64,000 nt of DNA from Rikenellaceae bacterium (GCA_015060075.1 SUZE01000008.1:17715-81714), one strand, 5' to 3'. Numbered from the stretch's first letter, positions 1-8,150 are shown. Notes: a model not told the origin generated them from the sequence alone. Numbers and translations are program-made.

Positions 1-51
1 AGGCGTTAGCACTCATTGGTATTGAATACCACAAAAATAATGAAGTAAAAA

Positions 52-1566
52 ATGAATTTAACTATGATTAAAAATTGTTATATATGGACTCGTGTTAGCA
101 CAAAGCACCAAGAGGAGAATGGTGGCAGTCTTGATGATCAAAGATGTCGCTGTGAGAAATTTGCAAAAGATAACGGATACACGATTAAAGGTTACTTCGG
201 TGGCAAGCACGAGAGTGCGAAGACACCAGGAAAACTAATCAAAGAGATGATTTCTGCTGTCAAAAAAGACAGAAGTGTTAAGTATATAATCGTAAATCAA
301 GCGGATCGTTTCAGTCGCAACGCAGGGCAAGCAATAAACATCATCAATGACTTAAAACAACAAGATATTACGATTGTTGAGGCATCAACGGGTTTGGACA
401 CAACGACTCCCGAAGGTGTAATGATGATGCAGTTTAAGTTATCACTTGCCCAATGGGACAATACCAATCGTACGAACAAATTTGTGTCGGGGCGCAAGCA
501 CTGTATGGAGAGCGGAGTGTGGTGCGGAAAGAGGCCTATGGGTTACGACAAGAATGGCAAGAGTATAAACGCCGAATTTACCATCAACGCAACGGGTAAA
601 CTTATTCGCAAAGCGTTTCAGTGGAAGTTACAAGGAGCAGAGAACTTCCGAATCATAGAGAGGTTGTCAGCCTTCGGTTTGAAAGTTACCAAGCAACAAC
701 TACACAAGATACTCACTAACCCATTCTATGCGGGTAAAATTCAGAGTAAATTCACAAATGGAGAGATGGTTGAGGGTAAGCACCCCGCACTCGTCTCGTG
801 GGTTGATTTTCTGCGTGTACAAGAGATTTTAAGCGGGCGAACGGGAGTATATAGACACCAAGTAGAGACACCGAGATTTCCGCTAAAACGACATATTAAG
901 TGTGCTTATGATGGTACACCAATGACAGCATACACCGTCAAGAAAAAGAACATAGACTACTATAAATGTAACCATAGCGGTTGTAAGAATAACATATCAG
1001 CAAAGAGACTTCATTCCCTATATGAAGAGTTGCTAAACGAATACACCATTCCAACTTATCTGCAAGAAGTATTCAAGCAGATTGTAAGGGATATTCTTAT
1101 GCAAGAGGATAGAGAGCAAGCGGAGGCAATAGCATTGCTAAAAAAGCAAAATACAGAGATTAACAACAAAATCAAGAATTGTAAAATCAGTCTTGGTTCA
1201 GGCGATATTGATCAAGAGATATATGCTCTTACGATAGAGAGTTTACAGCAAAAATTAGCGAAAAATGAGTTAGAATTGGCAAAGCATAAAAGAAATTTAT
1301 CGAACCTCTATTCACGCACCGATGAAATAACCTCAACTTGTTGTATGTTAGGCAGTTTATGGCATAAATCGGAGTTGGAAATGAGTGAAAAAATCCAAAA
1401 TTTACTCTTTCCGAATGGAATTTTGTGGGATAAAGAAATTGGCAATTATCGAACCTTTAACAAAAACAAGGCATTGCTTATAATTGACAAAATATCAGAG
1501 AGTTACAAAAATAAAAAAGAGGAAAATCCACTTGGAAATTCCTCTTCGGTAACTTTGTGCGGATAA
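52..1566 (+). CDS. Large serine recombinase (site-specific integrase/resolvase family)
   Basis: Cuts and rejoins DNA at attachment sites through a serine-DNA intermediate; this size class (504 aa) is typical of integrases of mobile elements. Visible: N-terminal resolvase domain with Y-x-x-x-R-V-S (catalytic Ser about residue 16) and a D-R-F-S-R motif near residue 86; a recombinase domain around residues 160-270; a zinc ribbon (two Cys pairs) around 300-330; a lysine/glutamate-rich coiled coil around 360-410. A second Met at residue 5 is an alternative start. The stop codon lies inside the 3' acceptor stem of the tRNA-Leu on the other strand, so the gene sits at an element-chromosome junction. 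More AT-rich than the core genes to its right. The rest of the element would lie left of the window. Family assignment is firm; the integrase role is inference. Confidence 0.93.
   Translation: MNLTMIKNCYIWTRVSTKHQEENGGSLDDQRCRCEKFAKDNGYTIKGYFGGKHESAKTPGKLIKEMISAVKKDRSVKYIIVNQADRFSRNAGQAINIINDLKQQDITIVEASTGLDTTTPEGVMMMQFKLSLAQWDNTNRTNKFVSGRKHCMESGVWCGKRPMGYDKNGKSINAEFTINATGKLIRKAFQWKLQGAENFRIIERLSAFGLKVTKQQLHKILTNPFYAGKIQSKFTNGEMVEGKHPALVSWVDFLRVQEILSGRTGVYRHQVETPRFPLKRHIKCAYDGTPMTAYTVKKKNIDYYKCNHSGCKNNISAKRLHSLYEELLNEYTIPTYLQEVFKQIVRDILMQEDREQAEAIALLKKQNTEINNKIKNCKISLGSGDIDQEIYALTIESLQQKLAKNELELAKHKRNLSNLYSRTDEITSTCCMLGSLWHKSELEMSEKIQNLLFPNGILWDKEIGNYRTFNKNKALLIIDKISESYKNKKEENPLGNSSSVTLCG
1505..1546 (-). 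terminator. Intrinsic terminator of tRNA-Leu(UAG)
   Basis: An 8-bp perfect stem (1517-1524 with 1539-1546, AAGAGGAA/TTCCTCTT) with a short inner TCCA/TGGA pairing, followed on the minus strand by a T-rich run. It lies just downstream of the tRNA and wholly inside the recombinase coding region. Confidence 0.75.
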
Positions 1567-1639
1567 AGGGACTCGAACCCCCACGCCTCTCGGCACCAGA
1601 TCCTAAGTCTGGCGTGGCTACCAATTACACCATATCCGC
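1558..1639 (-). tRNA. tRNA-Leu, anticodon UAG
   Basis: On the minus strand the acceptor stem GCGGATA (from 1639) pairs with TATCCGC (1565-1559), discriminator A at 1558. The anticodon stem CCAGA/TCTGG encloses loop CTTAGGA, anticodon TAG. A long variable arm identifies a class II tRNA. No CCA is encoded. The last 9 bases overlap the end of the serine recombinase gene on the other strand, which suggests the 3' end was rebuilt by an integrated element. Confidence 0.95.
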
Positions 1640-1652
1640 CTTAGTGCGAGTG

Positions 1653-1660
1653 CAAAGGTA
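1653..1660 (-). promoter_or_regulatory. -7 box for tRNA-Leu(UAG)
   Basis: TACCTTTG on the minus strand, matching the Bacteroidetes -7 consensus TAnnTTTG, 13 nt before the tRNA 5' end. Confidence 0.75.
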
Positions 1661-1723
1661 GCCATTTTTTTACAATTCGCAACCTTGCAACCTCTTTTTT
1701 CGCCGAATTTTACGAAAAAGTGC

Positions 1724-1731
1724 TAAATTTG
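1724..1731 (+). promoter_or_regulatory. -7 box for the FAD oxidoreductase gene
   Basis: TAAATTTG matching TAnnTTTG, 20 nt before the ATG at 1752. Divergent from the tRNA-Leu promoter. Confidence 0.65.
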
Positions 1732-1751
1732 CACATCGTAAAACTTTTTGT

Positions 1752-3305
1752 ATGCCGAAGATTGTAAACCTCACCCTCTCGCCAAAGCACGCCTCCGATG
1801 CGAAGTTCTATGCTCCGTTGGTGGCTCGCGAGTTGCGTATCAAGGAGAGCGATATTGCCTTACTGCGTATCGTGAAACGCTCGGTTGATGCAAGGCGTGG
1901 GGCCTTGAAGGTCAATCTTTCGCTCGAAGCCTACATCGACAAGGAGGAGCAACCTGCACCGCTTCATTTCGACTATCCTTCTGTGGTCGGCAAGCCCGAA
2001 GTCATCATTATAGGTGCAGGACCGGCAGGTCTATATACGGCATTGCGACTCATTGAGTTAGGGTTGAAACCCATAATCTTCGAGCGAGGTAAAGAGGTTG
2101 TCGAGCGAGGTAAGGATATAGCCAAAATTCAACGCAATCAGGGCGTCAATCCCGACTCAAACTACGCCTTTGGAGAGGGTGGCGCAGGAACATTTTCCGA
2201 TGGAAAACTCTTCACCCGAAGCAAGAAGCGTGGCGACTACAATCGGGCTTTACAACGCCTTGTTTTTCACGGCGCATCGCCCGAAATCCTCTACGAGGCA
2301 CACCCCCATATCGGCTCGGATAGGCTTCCACGAATTATTGCCAATATGCGCGATACAATTCGTGCAGCAGGTGGTGAGGTACACTTCGAGAGGAGGGTGG
2401 AAGAGTTGATTATCCGCAAGAGCCGTGTTGAGGGCGTTGTGGCGGGTGGCGACAAAGTCGAAGCGCAAGCGGTGGTTGTTGCTACGGGACACTCGGCACG
2501 AGATATATACTATATGTTAAATAATAGCGGGGTGCGCTTGGAGGCAAAACCATACGCTATGGGGGTGCGTATCGAACACCCGCAACAACTTATAAATAAT
2601 ATTCAATACCATCGCTCTCCCGATATGGAGTATCTCCCTGCGGCATCGTACTCGCTTGTTGCGCAAGTGGGGGGTCGAGGGGTATATTCGTTCTGTATGT
2701 GCCCGGGAGGTTTTATCGTGCCAGCACTTACTGATGAGAGCGAGTCGGTTGTGAATGGAATGTCGCCTTCGCATCGTAATTCGCCATACGCCAATTCGGG
2801 TTTTGTAACCGAGATTAGAGAGGAGGATTTTGCACATCTCTCGGAGCAATATGGGGCATTGGCCGGTCTGGTATTCCAACAGCAGTTGGAGCAAGCAGCA
2901 CGAGCACAAGCGCCTGAACATCAGACTGCTCCGGCACAACGTGTGGCGGATTTTGTGGCAGGTCGCAAATCGTCATCGCTACCTAAATGCTCTTATGTTC
3001 CGGGCATTGTATCTTCGAGATTAGACGAGTGGCTACCACAATTTATGTCGTCACGCCTGCGCGAGGCAATATCGATATTCGATAAACGCATGAAGGGCTA
3101 CCTTACAAATGAGGCGGTGGTCGTGGGTGTGGAGTCGCGCACATCTACACCTGTGCGTATTCCTCGTGATAGGGATACTCTGCAACACCCTGAGGTCAAA
3201 GGTCTATATCCTACGGGAGAGGGCGCAGGCTTTGCAGGAGGTATTATCTCGGCTGCCCTCGATGGCGAACGCATCGCCGAAGCGATTTATAAAACGGAAA
3301 ACTGA
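1752..3305 (+). CDS. NAD(P)/FAD-dependent oxidoreductase (COG2509-like)
   Basis: Flavoprotein of 517 aa. Residues 1-80 form the small N-terminal domain typical of this bacterial FAD-dependent dehydrogenase family. The dinucleotide-binding glycine motif G-A-G-P-A-G is at residues 88-93, followed by an acidic strand end (F-E-R-G). The C-terminus has G-E-G-A-G-F-A-G-G-I, the second FAD contact of such enzymes. The substrate is not known. It is monocistronic between the tRNA-Leu and gdhA, which converges on it. Its last codons (K-T-E-N-stop) are encoded by a heptamer repeat tract starting at 3291, so the natural stop is supplied by repeat sequence. Family call firm, role unknown. Confidence 0.85.
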   Translation: MPKIVNLTLSPKHASDAKFYAPLVARELRIKESDIALLRIVKRSVDARRGALKVNLSLEAYIDKEEQPAPLHFDYPSVVGKPEVIIIGAGPAGLYTALRLIELGLKPIIFERGKEVVERGKDIAKIQRNQGVNPDSNYAFGEGGAGTFSDGKLFTRSKKRGDYNRALQRLVFHGASPEILYEAHPHIGSDRLPRIIANMRDTIRAAGGEVHFERRVEELIIRKSRVEGVVAGGDKVEAQAVVVATGHSARDIYYMLNNSGVRLEAKPYAMGVRIEHPQQLINNIQYHRSPDMEYLPAASYSLVAQVGGRGVYSFCMCPGGFIVPALTDESESVVNGMSPSHRNSPYANSGFVTEIREEDFAHLSEQYGALAGLVFQQQLEQAARAQAPEHQTAPAQRVADFVAGRKSSSLPKCSYVPGIVSSRLDEWLPQFMSSRLREAISIFDKRMKGYLTNEAVVVGVESRTSTPVRIPRDRDTLQHPEVKGLYPTGEGAGFAGGIISAALDGERIAEAIYKTEN

Positions 3306-3325
3306 AAACGAAAAGCGGAAAACTA
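3291..3325. repeat. Heptamer tract, unit type CGGAAAA
   Basis: Five consecutive 7-nt units (AAAACGG, AAAACTG, AAAACGA, AAAGCGG, AAAACTA). The tract spans the end of the FAD oxidoreductase gene and contains its stop codon. One of 13 such tracts in the window. Confidence 0.85.
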
Positions 3326-3327
3326 AA

Positions 3328-3357
3328 AGAAGAGTGGAGAAATTTCTCCACTCTTCT
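3328..3357. terminator. Bidirectional terminator between the FAD oxidoreductase gene and gdhA
   Basis: A perfect 30-bp palindrome (15-bp arms, AGAAGAGTGGAGAAA and its complement), A-rich on the left and T-containing on the right, lying between two convergent genes. Confidence 0.8.
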
Positions 3358-3380
3358 CATTTTCTTGAAAAGGTTCTTGG

Positions 3381-4718
3381 TTAAACAATTCCCTGCTCCA
3401 ACATTGCCTGTGCGACTTTGAGGAAGCCGGCGATATTTGCACCCTTAACATAGTTGATGCGGTCACCCTCGTTACCAGCCTTAACGCAAGCCTCGTGGAT
3501 TGACTGCATAATGTAGTGCAACTTCTCATCAACCTCGGCAGCCGACCATGAGATATGCATAGCATTCTGTGTCATCTCCAAGCCCGAAGTAGCAACACCA
3601 CCTGCATTCACTGCCTTACCCGGAGCAAACAAGATGCGAGCCTTCTGGAATGTTGCGATAGCCTCAGGGGTACAACCCATATTCGAAACTTCGGCAACGC
3701 ACCAAGTGCCGTTTGCCAACAACTCCTCAGCATCAGCACCTGTCAACTCGTTCTGGAATGCACAAGGAAGAGCGATGTCGCACTTCACGCTCCACGCCTT
3801 CTTGCCCGGAACGAATGTAGCATCGGTGAACTTCTCTGCAAATGGAGCAACGATATTGCGATTCGAAGCGCGCAACTCCAACATATAGTCAATCTTCTCA
3901 TCATTCATTCCGTTAGGGTTGAGAATTACGCCGTCAGGACCCGAAATTGCGATAACCTTTGCACCCAACTCGGTAGCCTTCTTTGCTGCACCCCAAGCCA
4001 CATTTCCGAAGCCCGAAATAGCAACTGTTGCACCCTTCAACTTCTTGCCTGCACGATGGAGCATGTGCTCAACGAAGTACAATGCACCAAAGCCTGTTGC
4101 CTCAGGGCGAATCAACGAGCCACCCCAAGTCAAGCCCTTGCCGGTCAATACGCCTGTATTGTACTCGCGAGCCAACTTCTTGTACATACCATACATGTAA
4201 CCAATCTCACGACCACCAACGCCTACATCGCCCGCAGGGACATCGGTGTCAGGACCGATATTCTGCCATAACTCCAACATAAACGCCTGGCAGAAACGCA
4301 TAATCTCGGCATCGCTCTTACCCACAGGGTCGAAGTCTGAGCCACCCTTTGCACCACCCATAGGGAGGGTTGTCAATGCATTCTTGAAGGTCTGCTCGAA
4401 GCCGAGGAACTTCAACATCGAAGGGTTTACTGCTTTGTGGAAACGGATACCACCCTTGTAAGGGCCGATAGCCGAGTTAAACTGAATACGATAACCGAGG
4501 TTGGTCTGAATCTCGCCCTGGTCATCAACCCAAGTTACACGGAATGTGATGATACGGTCAGGCTCGACCATGCGCTCAACAATCTTTGCCTTCTCGAACT
4601 CTGGGTGCTGGTTGTAAACCTCCTCAATTGACTCCAATACTTCGCGTACCGCTTGCAGGTACTCGCTCTCACCCGGATGCTTCTGCTCCAAGTTCTGCAT
4701 AATTTCATTTACTTTCAT
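3381..4718 (-). CDS. gdhA: NADP-specific glutamate dehydrogenase
   Basis: Makes glutamate from 2-oxoglutarate and ammonium with NADPH in the cytoplasm, a main route of ammonium assimilation in Bacteroidetes. The 445-aa length is that of the hexameric bacterial enzyme. Visible: P-Y-K-G-G-I-R-F-H and the L-P-M-G-G-A-K-G-G-S-D-F-D-P segment holding the substrate and catalytic lysines, then a Rossmann motif (G-F-G-N-V-A) near residue 235 for the cofactor. The first Met at 4718 fits family length. It stands alone and converges on the FAD oxidoreductase gene. A heptamer tract (4751-4785) lies just upstream. Confidence 0.97.
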   Translation of the reverse strand: MKVNEIMQNLEQKHPGESEYLQAVREVLESIEEVYNQHPEFEKAKIVERMVEPDRIITFRVTWVDDQGEIQTNLGYRIQFNSAIGPYKGGIRFHKAVNPSMLKFLGFEQTFKNALTTLPMGGAKGGSDFDPVGKSDAEIMRFCQAFMLELWQNIGPDTDVPAGDVGVGGREIGYMYGMYKKLAREYNTGVLTGKGLTWGGSLIRPEATGFGALYFVEHMLHRAGKKLKGATVAISGFGNVAWGAAKKATELGAKVIAISGPDGVILNPNGMNDEKIDYMLELRASNRNIVAPFAEKFTDATFVPGKKAWSVKCDIALPCAFQNELTGADAEELLANGTWCVAEVSNMGCTPEAIATFQKARILFAPGKAVNAGGVATSGLEMTQNAMHISWSAAEVDEKLHYIMQSIHEACVKAGNEGDRINYVKGANIAGFLKVAQAMLEQGIV

Positions 4719-4750
4719 AGTCGTAAATATTTATTGTTAAAGTAATATGT

Positions 4751-4785
4751 AATTTTTAATTTTTAATTTTTAATTCTGCATTCTA
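4751..4785. repeat. Heptamer tract, unit type AATTTTT
   Basis: Three AATTTTT units then AATTCTG and CATTCTA. It ends exactly on the stop codon (TAG, minus strand) of the response regulator gene and lies upstream of gdhA. Confidence 0.8.
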
Positions 4786-5418
4786 TACCTCTACAAGGTT
4801 GTGCTTTATCGCATAGACCACAAGGCTTGCCGTATTCTTCGAGCCGGTCTTTTCGAGAATATTGGCGCGATGCGAATCTACCGTACGCTTCGACAGATAG
4901 AGCGAGTCGGCAATCTCCTGTGTCGATAGCCCACGGCAGATGCCGAGCAGAACATCTATCTCTCGTTCGGAGAGTATCTCCGCCTCCTCGTTGCGGCGCA
5001 TCGCACCCGAAAGAGCCTCCATAACGGCATTGCAGATATACTCCTCGTCATTCATTACCGCCTTGATAGCCGCAAACACCTCCTCAATCGAAGAGTCCTT
5101 CAACAAGAAACCCTTTGCTCCTGCCTCAACCATTCGGGAGTAGTACTTTTCATCGCCAAACATCGATAAACAGATGACCTTCAAATTTGGATTGCGCTCC
5201 AATGCCAAGGTCGTTGCTTTGTCGCCAGACAGTGTAGGCATCGCTATATCCATAAATACAACATCAGCAGCCATTGCTTCCGGCAACTCCAAAAACTCGG
5301 CTCCGTCACTTGCCTCGGCAACCACACGGCAACCCTGCCGACCATCAATCAGTCCTCGCAATCCGTTGCGAAATAGGGCGTGGTCATCAACTAATGCGAT
5401 TTTTATCTCTTTTTCCAT
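4783..5418 (-). CDS. NarL/LuxR-type response regulator
   Basis: Two-component transcription factor, 211 aa. The receiver domain (residues 1-120) has the acidic pair D11-D12, phosphoacceptor D57 in F-M-D, and the conserved Lys in L-L-K-D. The C-terminal LuxR helix-turn-helix (about 145-205) is L-S-E-R-E-I-D-V-L-L followed by L-S-K-R-T-V-D-S-H. It overlaps the end of the histidine kinase gene by 16 bp, so the two are translated together and are almost certainly partners. Last gene of a surE-kinase-regulator transcript. The signal and targets cannot be read from sequence. The stop codon lies in a heptamer tract. Confidence 0.93.
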   Translation of the reverse strand: MEKEIKIALVDDHALFRNGLRGLIDGRQGCRVVAEASDGAEFLELPEAMAADVVFMDIAMPTLSGDKATTLALERNPNLKVICLSMFGDEKYYSRMVEAGAKGFLLKDSSIEEVFAAIKAVMNDEEYICNAVMEALSGAMRRNEEAEILSEREIDVLLGICRGLSTQEIADSLYLSKRTVDSHRANILEKTGSKNTASLVVYAIKHNLVEV

Positions 5419-6389
5419 CGTCTTCTGCGTTGTTTTGGTGTGTGAGAGTCACTCTGTGAGGTGTTGATATTTGCAAAAACATGAACACCTCGGCCCTCTG
5501 CACTTGTTATCTGTAATTCTCCATTTAGAGAGTCCACTCGTGAGGTTATGTTCGACAAACCCATGCCGCTTGCTATGACTTTGTCGGGGTTGAAACCGCA
5601 GCCATTATCGTCATAGTGCAGTTGTAAATAGCCACCCCTTAACATCAGAGAAATCTCTATCTTCGAGCATCCGGAATGTTTCAATGAATTATTTACCAAC
5701 TCGCATATTACTCGGTACAAAACAACCTCAATGTCGTTATCGAATCGTTCCTTGCGAAGATTGGTATTGAAGACGATTTCGATGGTATGGAGCGATTGTA
5801 TGCGAGAGAGAAAGTTGTGAAGCCCTTGCGCCAATCCGAAATCTATCAAAATTTGAGGAGACATATTGTTCGATATCTCGCGCACCGAGCGAATCGCCTC
5901 GTCAATAACAAAGCGGGTGTTGTTGAGAATATTTTGCTGTTCCTTGCTCATATTCTCTGCCGAGATGGCAGATAAAGACATCTTTGCCGAGGAGAGCAGT
6001 GGTCCCATACCATCGTGCAGCTCTTTGGCGAATTGCGAACGGGAACGCTCCTCGGTGCGGAGTACCGCTGAGAGTAATCGTTTGCTGAATAGAGAACGTT
6101 GGTAGTTCAATCGGTCAATGTAGGTGACGAGTCGGTGCGCAAAAAGTACCGCCACAACAATACAGAGCGATGCTACGACATCGAGAAGAAAGAATGCCTC
6201 GTAATTGAAGACTTCGGGGGAGTAGAGTAGAAGCAGGTGCATGGCAAACGATATCGCCAAACCTACAATACATAGAGTCCAAATGATGTTGTATTTTGTC
6301 CTTCGGATAAGATGCGCAGCATAACCTATGGCGAGCAGTTGAACAGCCATAATGATATACATTGCTATTTTCAGTCCGAGGCTCAACAT
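5403..6389 (-). CDS. Membrane sensor histidine kinase (HisKA_3 type)
   Basis: A 328-aa kinase with three hydrophobic segments in residues 1-85 and little periplasmic sequence, so it probably senses a membrane or intracellular signal. The dimerisation/phosphotransfer helix has E-L-H-D-G-M-G-P-L-L with His near residue 125, typical of the NarX/DegS class that pairs with LuxR-type regulators. The ATPase domain shows the N-box (E-L-V-N-N-S-L-K-H-S), D-D-N-G-C-G-F and G-M-G-L-S-N-I. It begins 17 bp after surE and overlaps the regulator gene. Confidence 0.92.
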   Translation of the reverse strand: MLSLGLKIAMYIIMAVQLLAIGYAAHLIRRTKYNIIWTLCIVGLAISFAMHLLLLYSPEVFNYEAFFLLDVVASLCIVVAVLFAHRLVTYIDRLNYQRSLFSKRLLSAVLRTEERSRSQFAKELHDGMGPLLSSAKMSLSAISAENMSKEQQNILNNTRFVIDEAIRSVREISNNMSPQILIDFGLAQGLHNFLSRIQSLHTIEIVFNTNLRKERFDNDIEVVLYRVICELVNNSLKHSGCSKIEISLMLRGGYLQLHYDDNGCGFNPDKVIASGMGLSNITSRVDSLNGELQITSAEGRGVHVFANINTSQSDSHTPKQRRRRWKKR

Positions 6390-6406
6390 CTATTTATATT
6401 GTCTTA

Positions 6407-7180
6407 TCACAAAATGTTTTTCAGGTGTTCCATTTGGCTGTATGCTGTCAAATCAACCTGCACGGGGACAACCGATACGTATCCGTTTGCCAAAGCCCAC
6501 TCATCTGTATCCTCTGCATTTGGCTCTGCATTTGAAAATGCGCCTGTCAGCCAGAAATACTCCCGTCCGTGAGGGTCTGTCCGCTGATAGAACTCCTCCC
6601 GCCAATATCCTCTGGTCTGGCGTGAAAGCCTTATACCTTTTATTTCGTTGCATGGGATATCGGGGATATTTACATTCAGACATAAAGGTTTTGGCAGACC
6701 GTCATTCTCCAAAACAGCCTTGACGACTTGTGTTCCGTACCTCACGGCACCTTCGAAATCGGCATCGAGGTCATGGTCCGTGAGCGAAAGACCAATGCTT
6801 GGGATATTGTAGAATGCGGCCTCGATTGCAGCACCCATAGTTCCAGAGTAGAGGACATTCACTGCTGCATTGGAGCCATGGTTGATGCCCGAAATTACCA
6901 AATCAACTTTTTCGTTACGGAAGAGGTGGTCGAAAGCCATTTTTACGCAATCTACGGGTGTTCCGTTGAGCGAGTATACCGTTACATTCTCCTCGTCACG
7001 CACTTTGCGAAGATAGAGTGGGTTGTAGATGGTAATAGCCTGACTCATGCCACTTTGCGGGGCATCGGGCGCAATGGCAATTACGCGACCAAATTGTCGT
7101 GCAACCTCAATGGCGGCAGCAAACCCCTTGCTGCGGTAACTGTCATCGTTGGTCAGGAAAATTAATTTTTCATTGCTCAT
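6407..7180 (-). CDS. surE: 5'/3'-nucleotidase SurE
   Basis: Metal-dependent phosphatase that removes phosphate from nucleoside monophosphates. The 257-aa length from 7180 matches the family. The N-terminal F-L-T-N-D-D motif gives the metal-binding aspartates, and the S-G-I-N-H-G-S-N loop gives a further ligand. The open frame extends further upstream, but residues before 7180 come from a repeat tract and intergenic sequence; the ATG at 7180 lies 7 nt from a -7 box and starts the canonical domain, so I use it. First gene of an operon with the two-component system. Confidence 0.93.
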   Translation of the reverse strand: MSNEKLIFLTNDDSYRSKGFAAAIEVARQFGRVIAIAPDAPQSGMSQAITIYNPLYLRKVRDEENVTVYSLNGTPVDCVKMAFDHLFRNEKVDLVISGINHGSNAAVNVLYSGTMGAAIEAAFYNIPSIGLSLTDHDLDADFEGAVRYGTQVVKAVLENDGLPKPLCLNVNIPDIPCNEIKGIRLSRQTRGYWREEFYQRTDPHGREYFWLTGAFSNAEPNAEDTDEWALANGYVSVVPVQVDLTAYSQMEHLKNIL

Positions 7181-7187
7181 ACCGTCA

Positions 7188-7195
7188 CAAAGGTA
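7188..7195 (-). promoter_or_regulatory. -7 box for surE
   Basis: TACCTTTG on the minus strand, only 7 nt from the ATG at 7180, which implies a leaderless or nearly leaderless transcript. A heptamer tract (7201-7235) occupies the region where the -33 element would lie. Confidence 0.7.
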
Positions 7196-7200
7196 GTAAA

Positions 7201-7235
7201 AAAAACGAAAAACGGAAAGCGGAAAACGGAAAACT
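7201..7235. repeat. Heptamer tract, unit type CGGAAAA
   Basis: Five 7-nt units from 7201 (AAAAACG twice, GAAAGCG, GAAAACG, GAAAACT). Sequence to about 7256 is a rough inverted copy, so it could form a hairpin. It lies upstream of the surE -7 box. Confidence 0.8.
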
Positions 7236-7289
7236 TTTGTTTTTCGGTTTTCGCTTGGAGTGGGAAAACGGAACTGACGCCAAACCGAG

Positions 7290-7315
7290 GGCAGAGTGTG
7301 CTTGCACACTCTGCC
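7290..7315. other. Perfect 11-bp hairpin of unknown role
   Basis: GGCAGAGTGTG and its exact complement around a CTTG loop, in non-coding sequence upstream of surE. A smaller hairpin (CCCTC/GAGGG) follows at 7336-7348. No T-run follows, so it is not a clear terminator. Confidence 0.55.
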
Positions 7316-7351
7316 GAGGTGCGAAGGAAGAAAAGCCCTCGAAGAGGGATT

Positions 7352-7372
7352 AAAGCGGAAAACGGAAAACTT
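7352..7372. repeat. Heptamer tract, unit type CGGAAAA (short)
   Basis: Three units (AAAGCGG, AAAACGG, AAAACTT). It has the same right-hand boundary (GGAAAACT) as the tract at 7201-7235. Confidence 0.7.
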
Positions 7373-7381
7373 TTGTTTTTA

Positions 7382-7444
7382 GACGAGAGACGAAAGACGA
7401 AAGACGAGAGAAATGCAAAATGCAAAATGCAGAATGTAGAATTG
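7382..7444. repeat. Hybrid heptamer tract: GACGAAA units then TGCAAAA units
   Basis: Nine 7-nt units in one unbroken phase: GACGAGA, GACGAAA, GACGAAA, GACGAGA, GAAATGC, AAAATGC, AAAATGC, AGAATGT, AGAATTG. The unit sequence changes part-way but the period does not. Confidence 0.85.
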
Positions 7445-7575
7445 TTTTCAGCGCACTCCTACAAAGCGACTAACGGGAGCGAATCCTATTTAATCCTATT
7501 CAATCCTATAATCTCTTGCGCTTTGACCACCTTCGGAGTTCGGAAAACCAAAAACCACCTCCCCTTACCCTCCCC

Positions 7576-7755
7576 CTGGACTCGACCGGCGGCAGCAGTC
7601 GAGAGCATACCGAAGGGCGGTTGTTGCAATTGAAGATTGTCGGGGTTGATGGGCGATGGGGCGAAAATTTATTTTCAGCCACAATCGCACAGCAAGCACG
7701 AAGCTTTGCGCAAGCAAACAACAACCGACCACAGATGAGTCTGCCGAGGCGCCAC
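7576..7755. repeat. 180-bp direct repeat, copy 1
   Basis: Nearly identical to 7827-8006 (I see two substitutions, near 7600 and 7608), offset 251 bp. The flank to the left is weakly similar to the flank of copy 2, so the ancestral unit was probably about 250 bp. Both strands have open frames through it, but none resembles a known protein. I call it non-coding. No other gene is seen in 7445-8030. Confidence 0.9.
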
Positions 7756-7826
7756 CTTGACAGCCTTTATTTTTTTGTCTTGATAACATTTGGAGTTCAG
7801 AGAGTCAAAAAAACTTCGCCACCATC

Positions 7827-8006
7827 CTGGACTCGACCGGCGGCAGCAGCCGAGAGCAGACCGAAGGGCGGTTGTTGCAATTGAAGATTGTCGGGGTTGA
7901 TGGGCGATGGGGCGAAAATTTATTTTCAGCCACAATCGCACAGCAAGCACGAAGCTTTGCGCAAGCAAACAACAACCGACCACAGATGAGTCTGCCGAGG
8001 CGCCAC
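7827..8006. repeat. 180-bp direct repeat, copy 2
   Basis: Second copy of 7576-7755. It ends about 25 bp from the terminator of tRNA-Leu(CAG). The 5' part holds a short inverted repeat (CTCGAC/GTCGAG in copy 1, imperfect in copy 2). Confidence 0.9.
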
Positions 8007-8030
8007 ACGCTGAACGAGCCCTATTCGGGC

Positions 8031-8058
8031 ACAAAAAAGGAGTTCAACAGAACTCCTT
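8031..8058 (-). terminator. Terminator of tRNA-Leu(CAG)
   Basis: A 9-bp perfect stem (AAGGAGTTC with GAACTCCTT, AACA loop), followed on the minus strand by a T6 run. Confidence 0.85.
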
Positions 8059-8059
8059 G

Positions 8060-8140
8060 TGCCCAGAATAGGACTCGAACCTACACGCCTCTCAGCACTC
8101 GCACCTGAAACGAGCGCGTCTACCATTTCGCCATCTGGGC
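8060..8140 (-). tRNA. tRNA-Leu, anticodon CAG
   Basis: On the minus strand the acceptor GCCCAGA (from 8140) pairs with TCTGGGC (8067-8061), discriminator A at 8060. The anticodon arm CTCGT/GCGAG has loop TTCAGGT, anticodon CAG. A long variable arm marks class II. CCA is not encoded. Confidence 0.94.
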
Positions 8141-8150
8141 ATTGCGACCG

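Noticed and set aside
3555-4271. Long open frame antisense to gdhA (238 codons)
   Set aside because: Fully opposite a highly conserved gene, with a low-complexity translation and no recognisable family: a codon-usage shadow.
7506-8034. Several open frames on both strands across the 180-bp repeats
   Set aside because: The same translated peptides appear twice only because the DNA is duplicated; no start context or family match.
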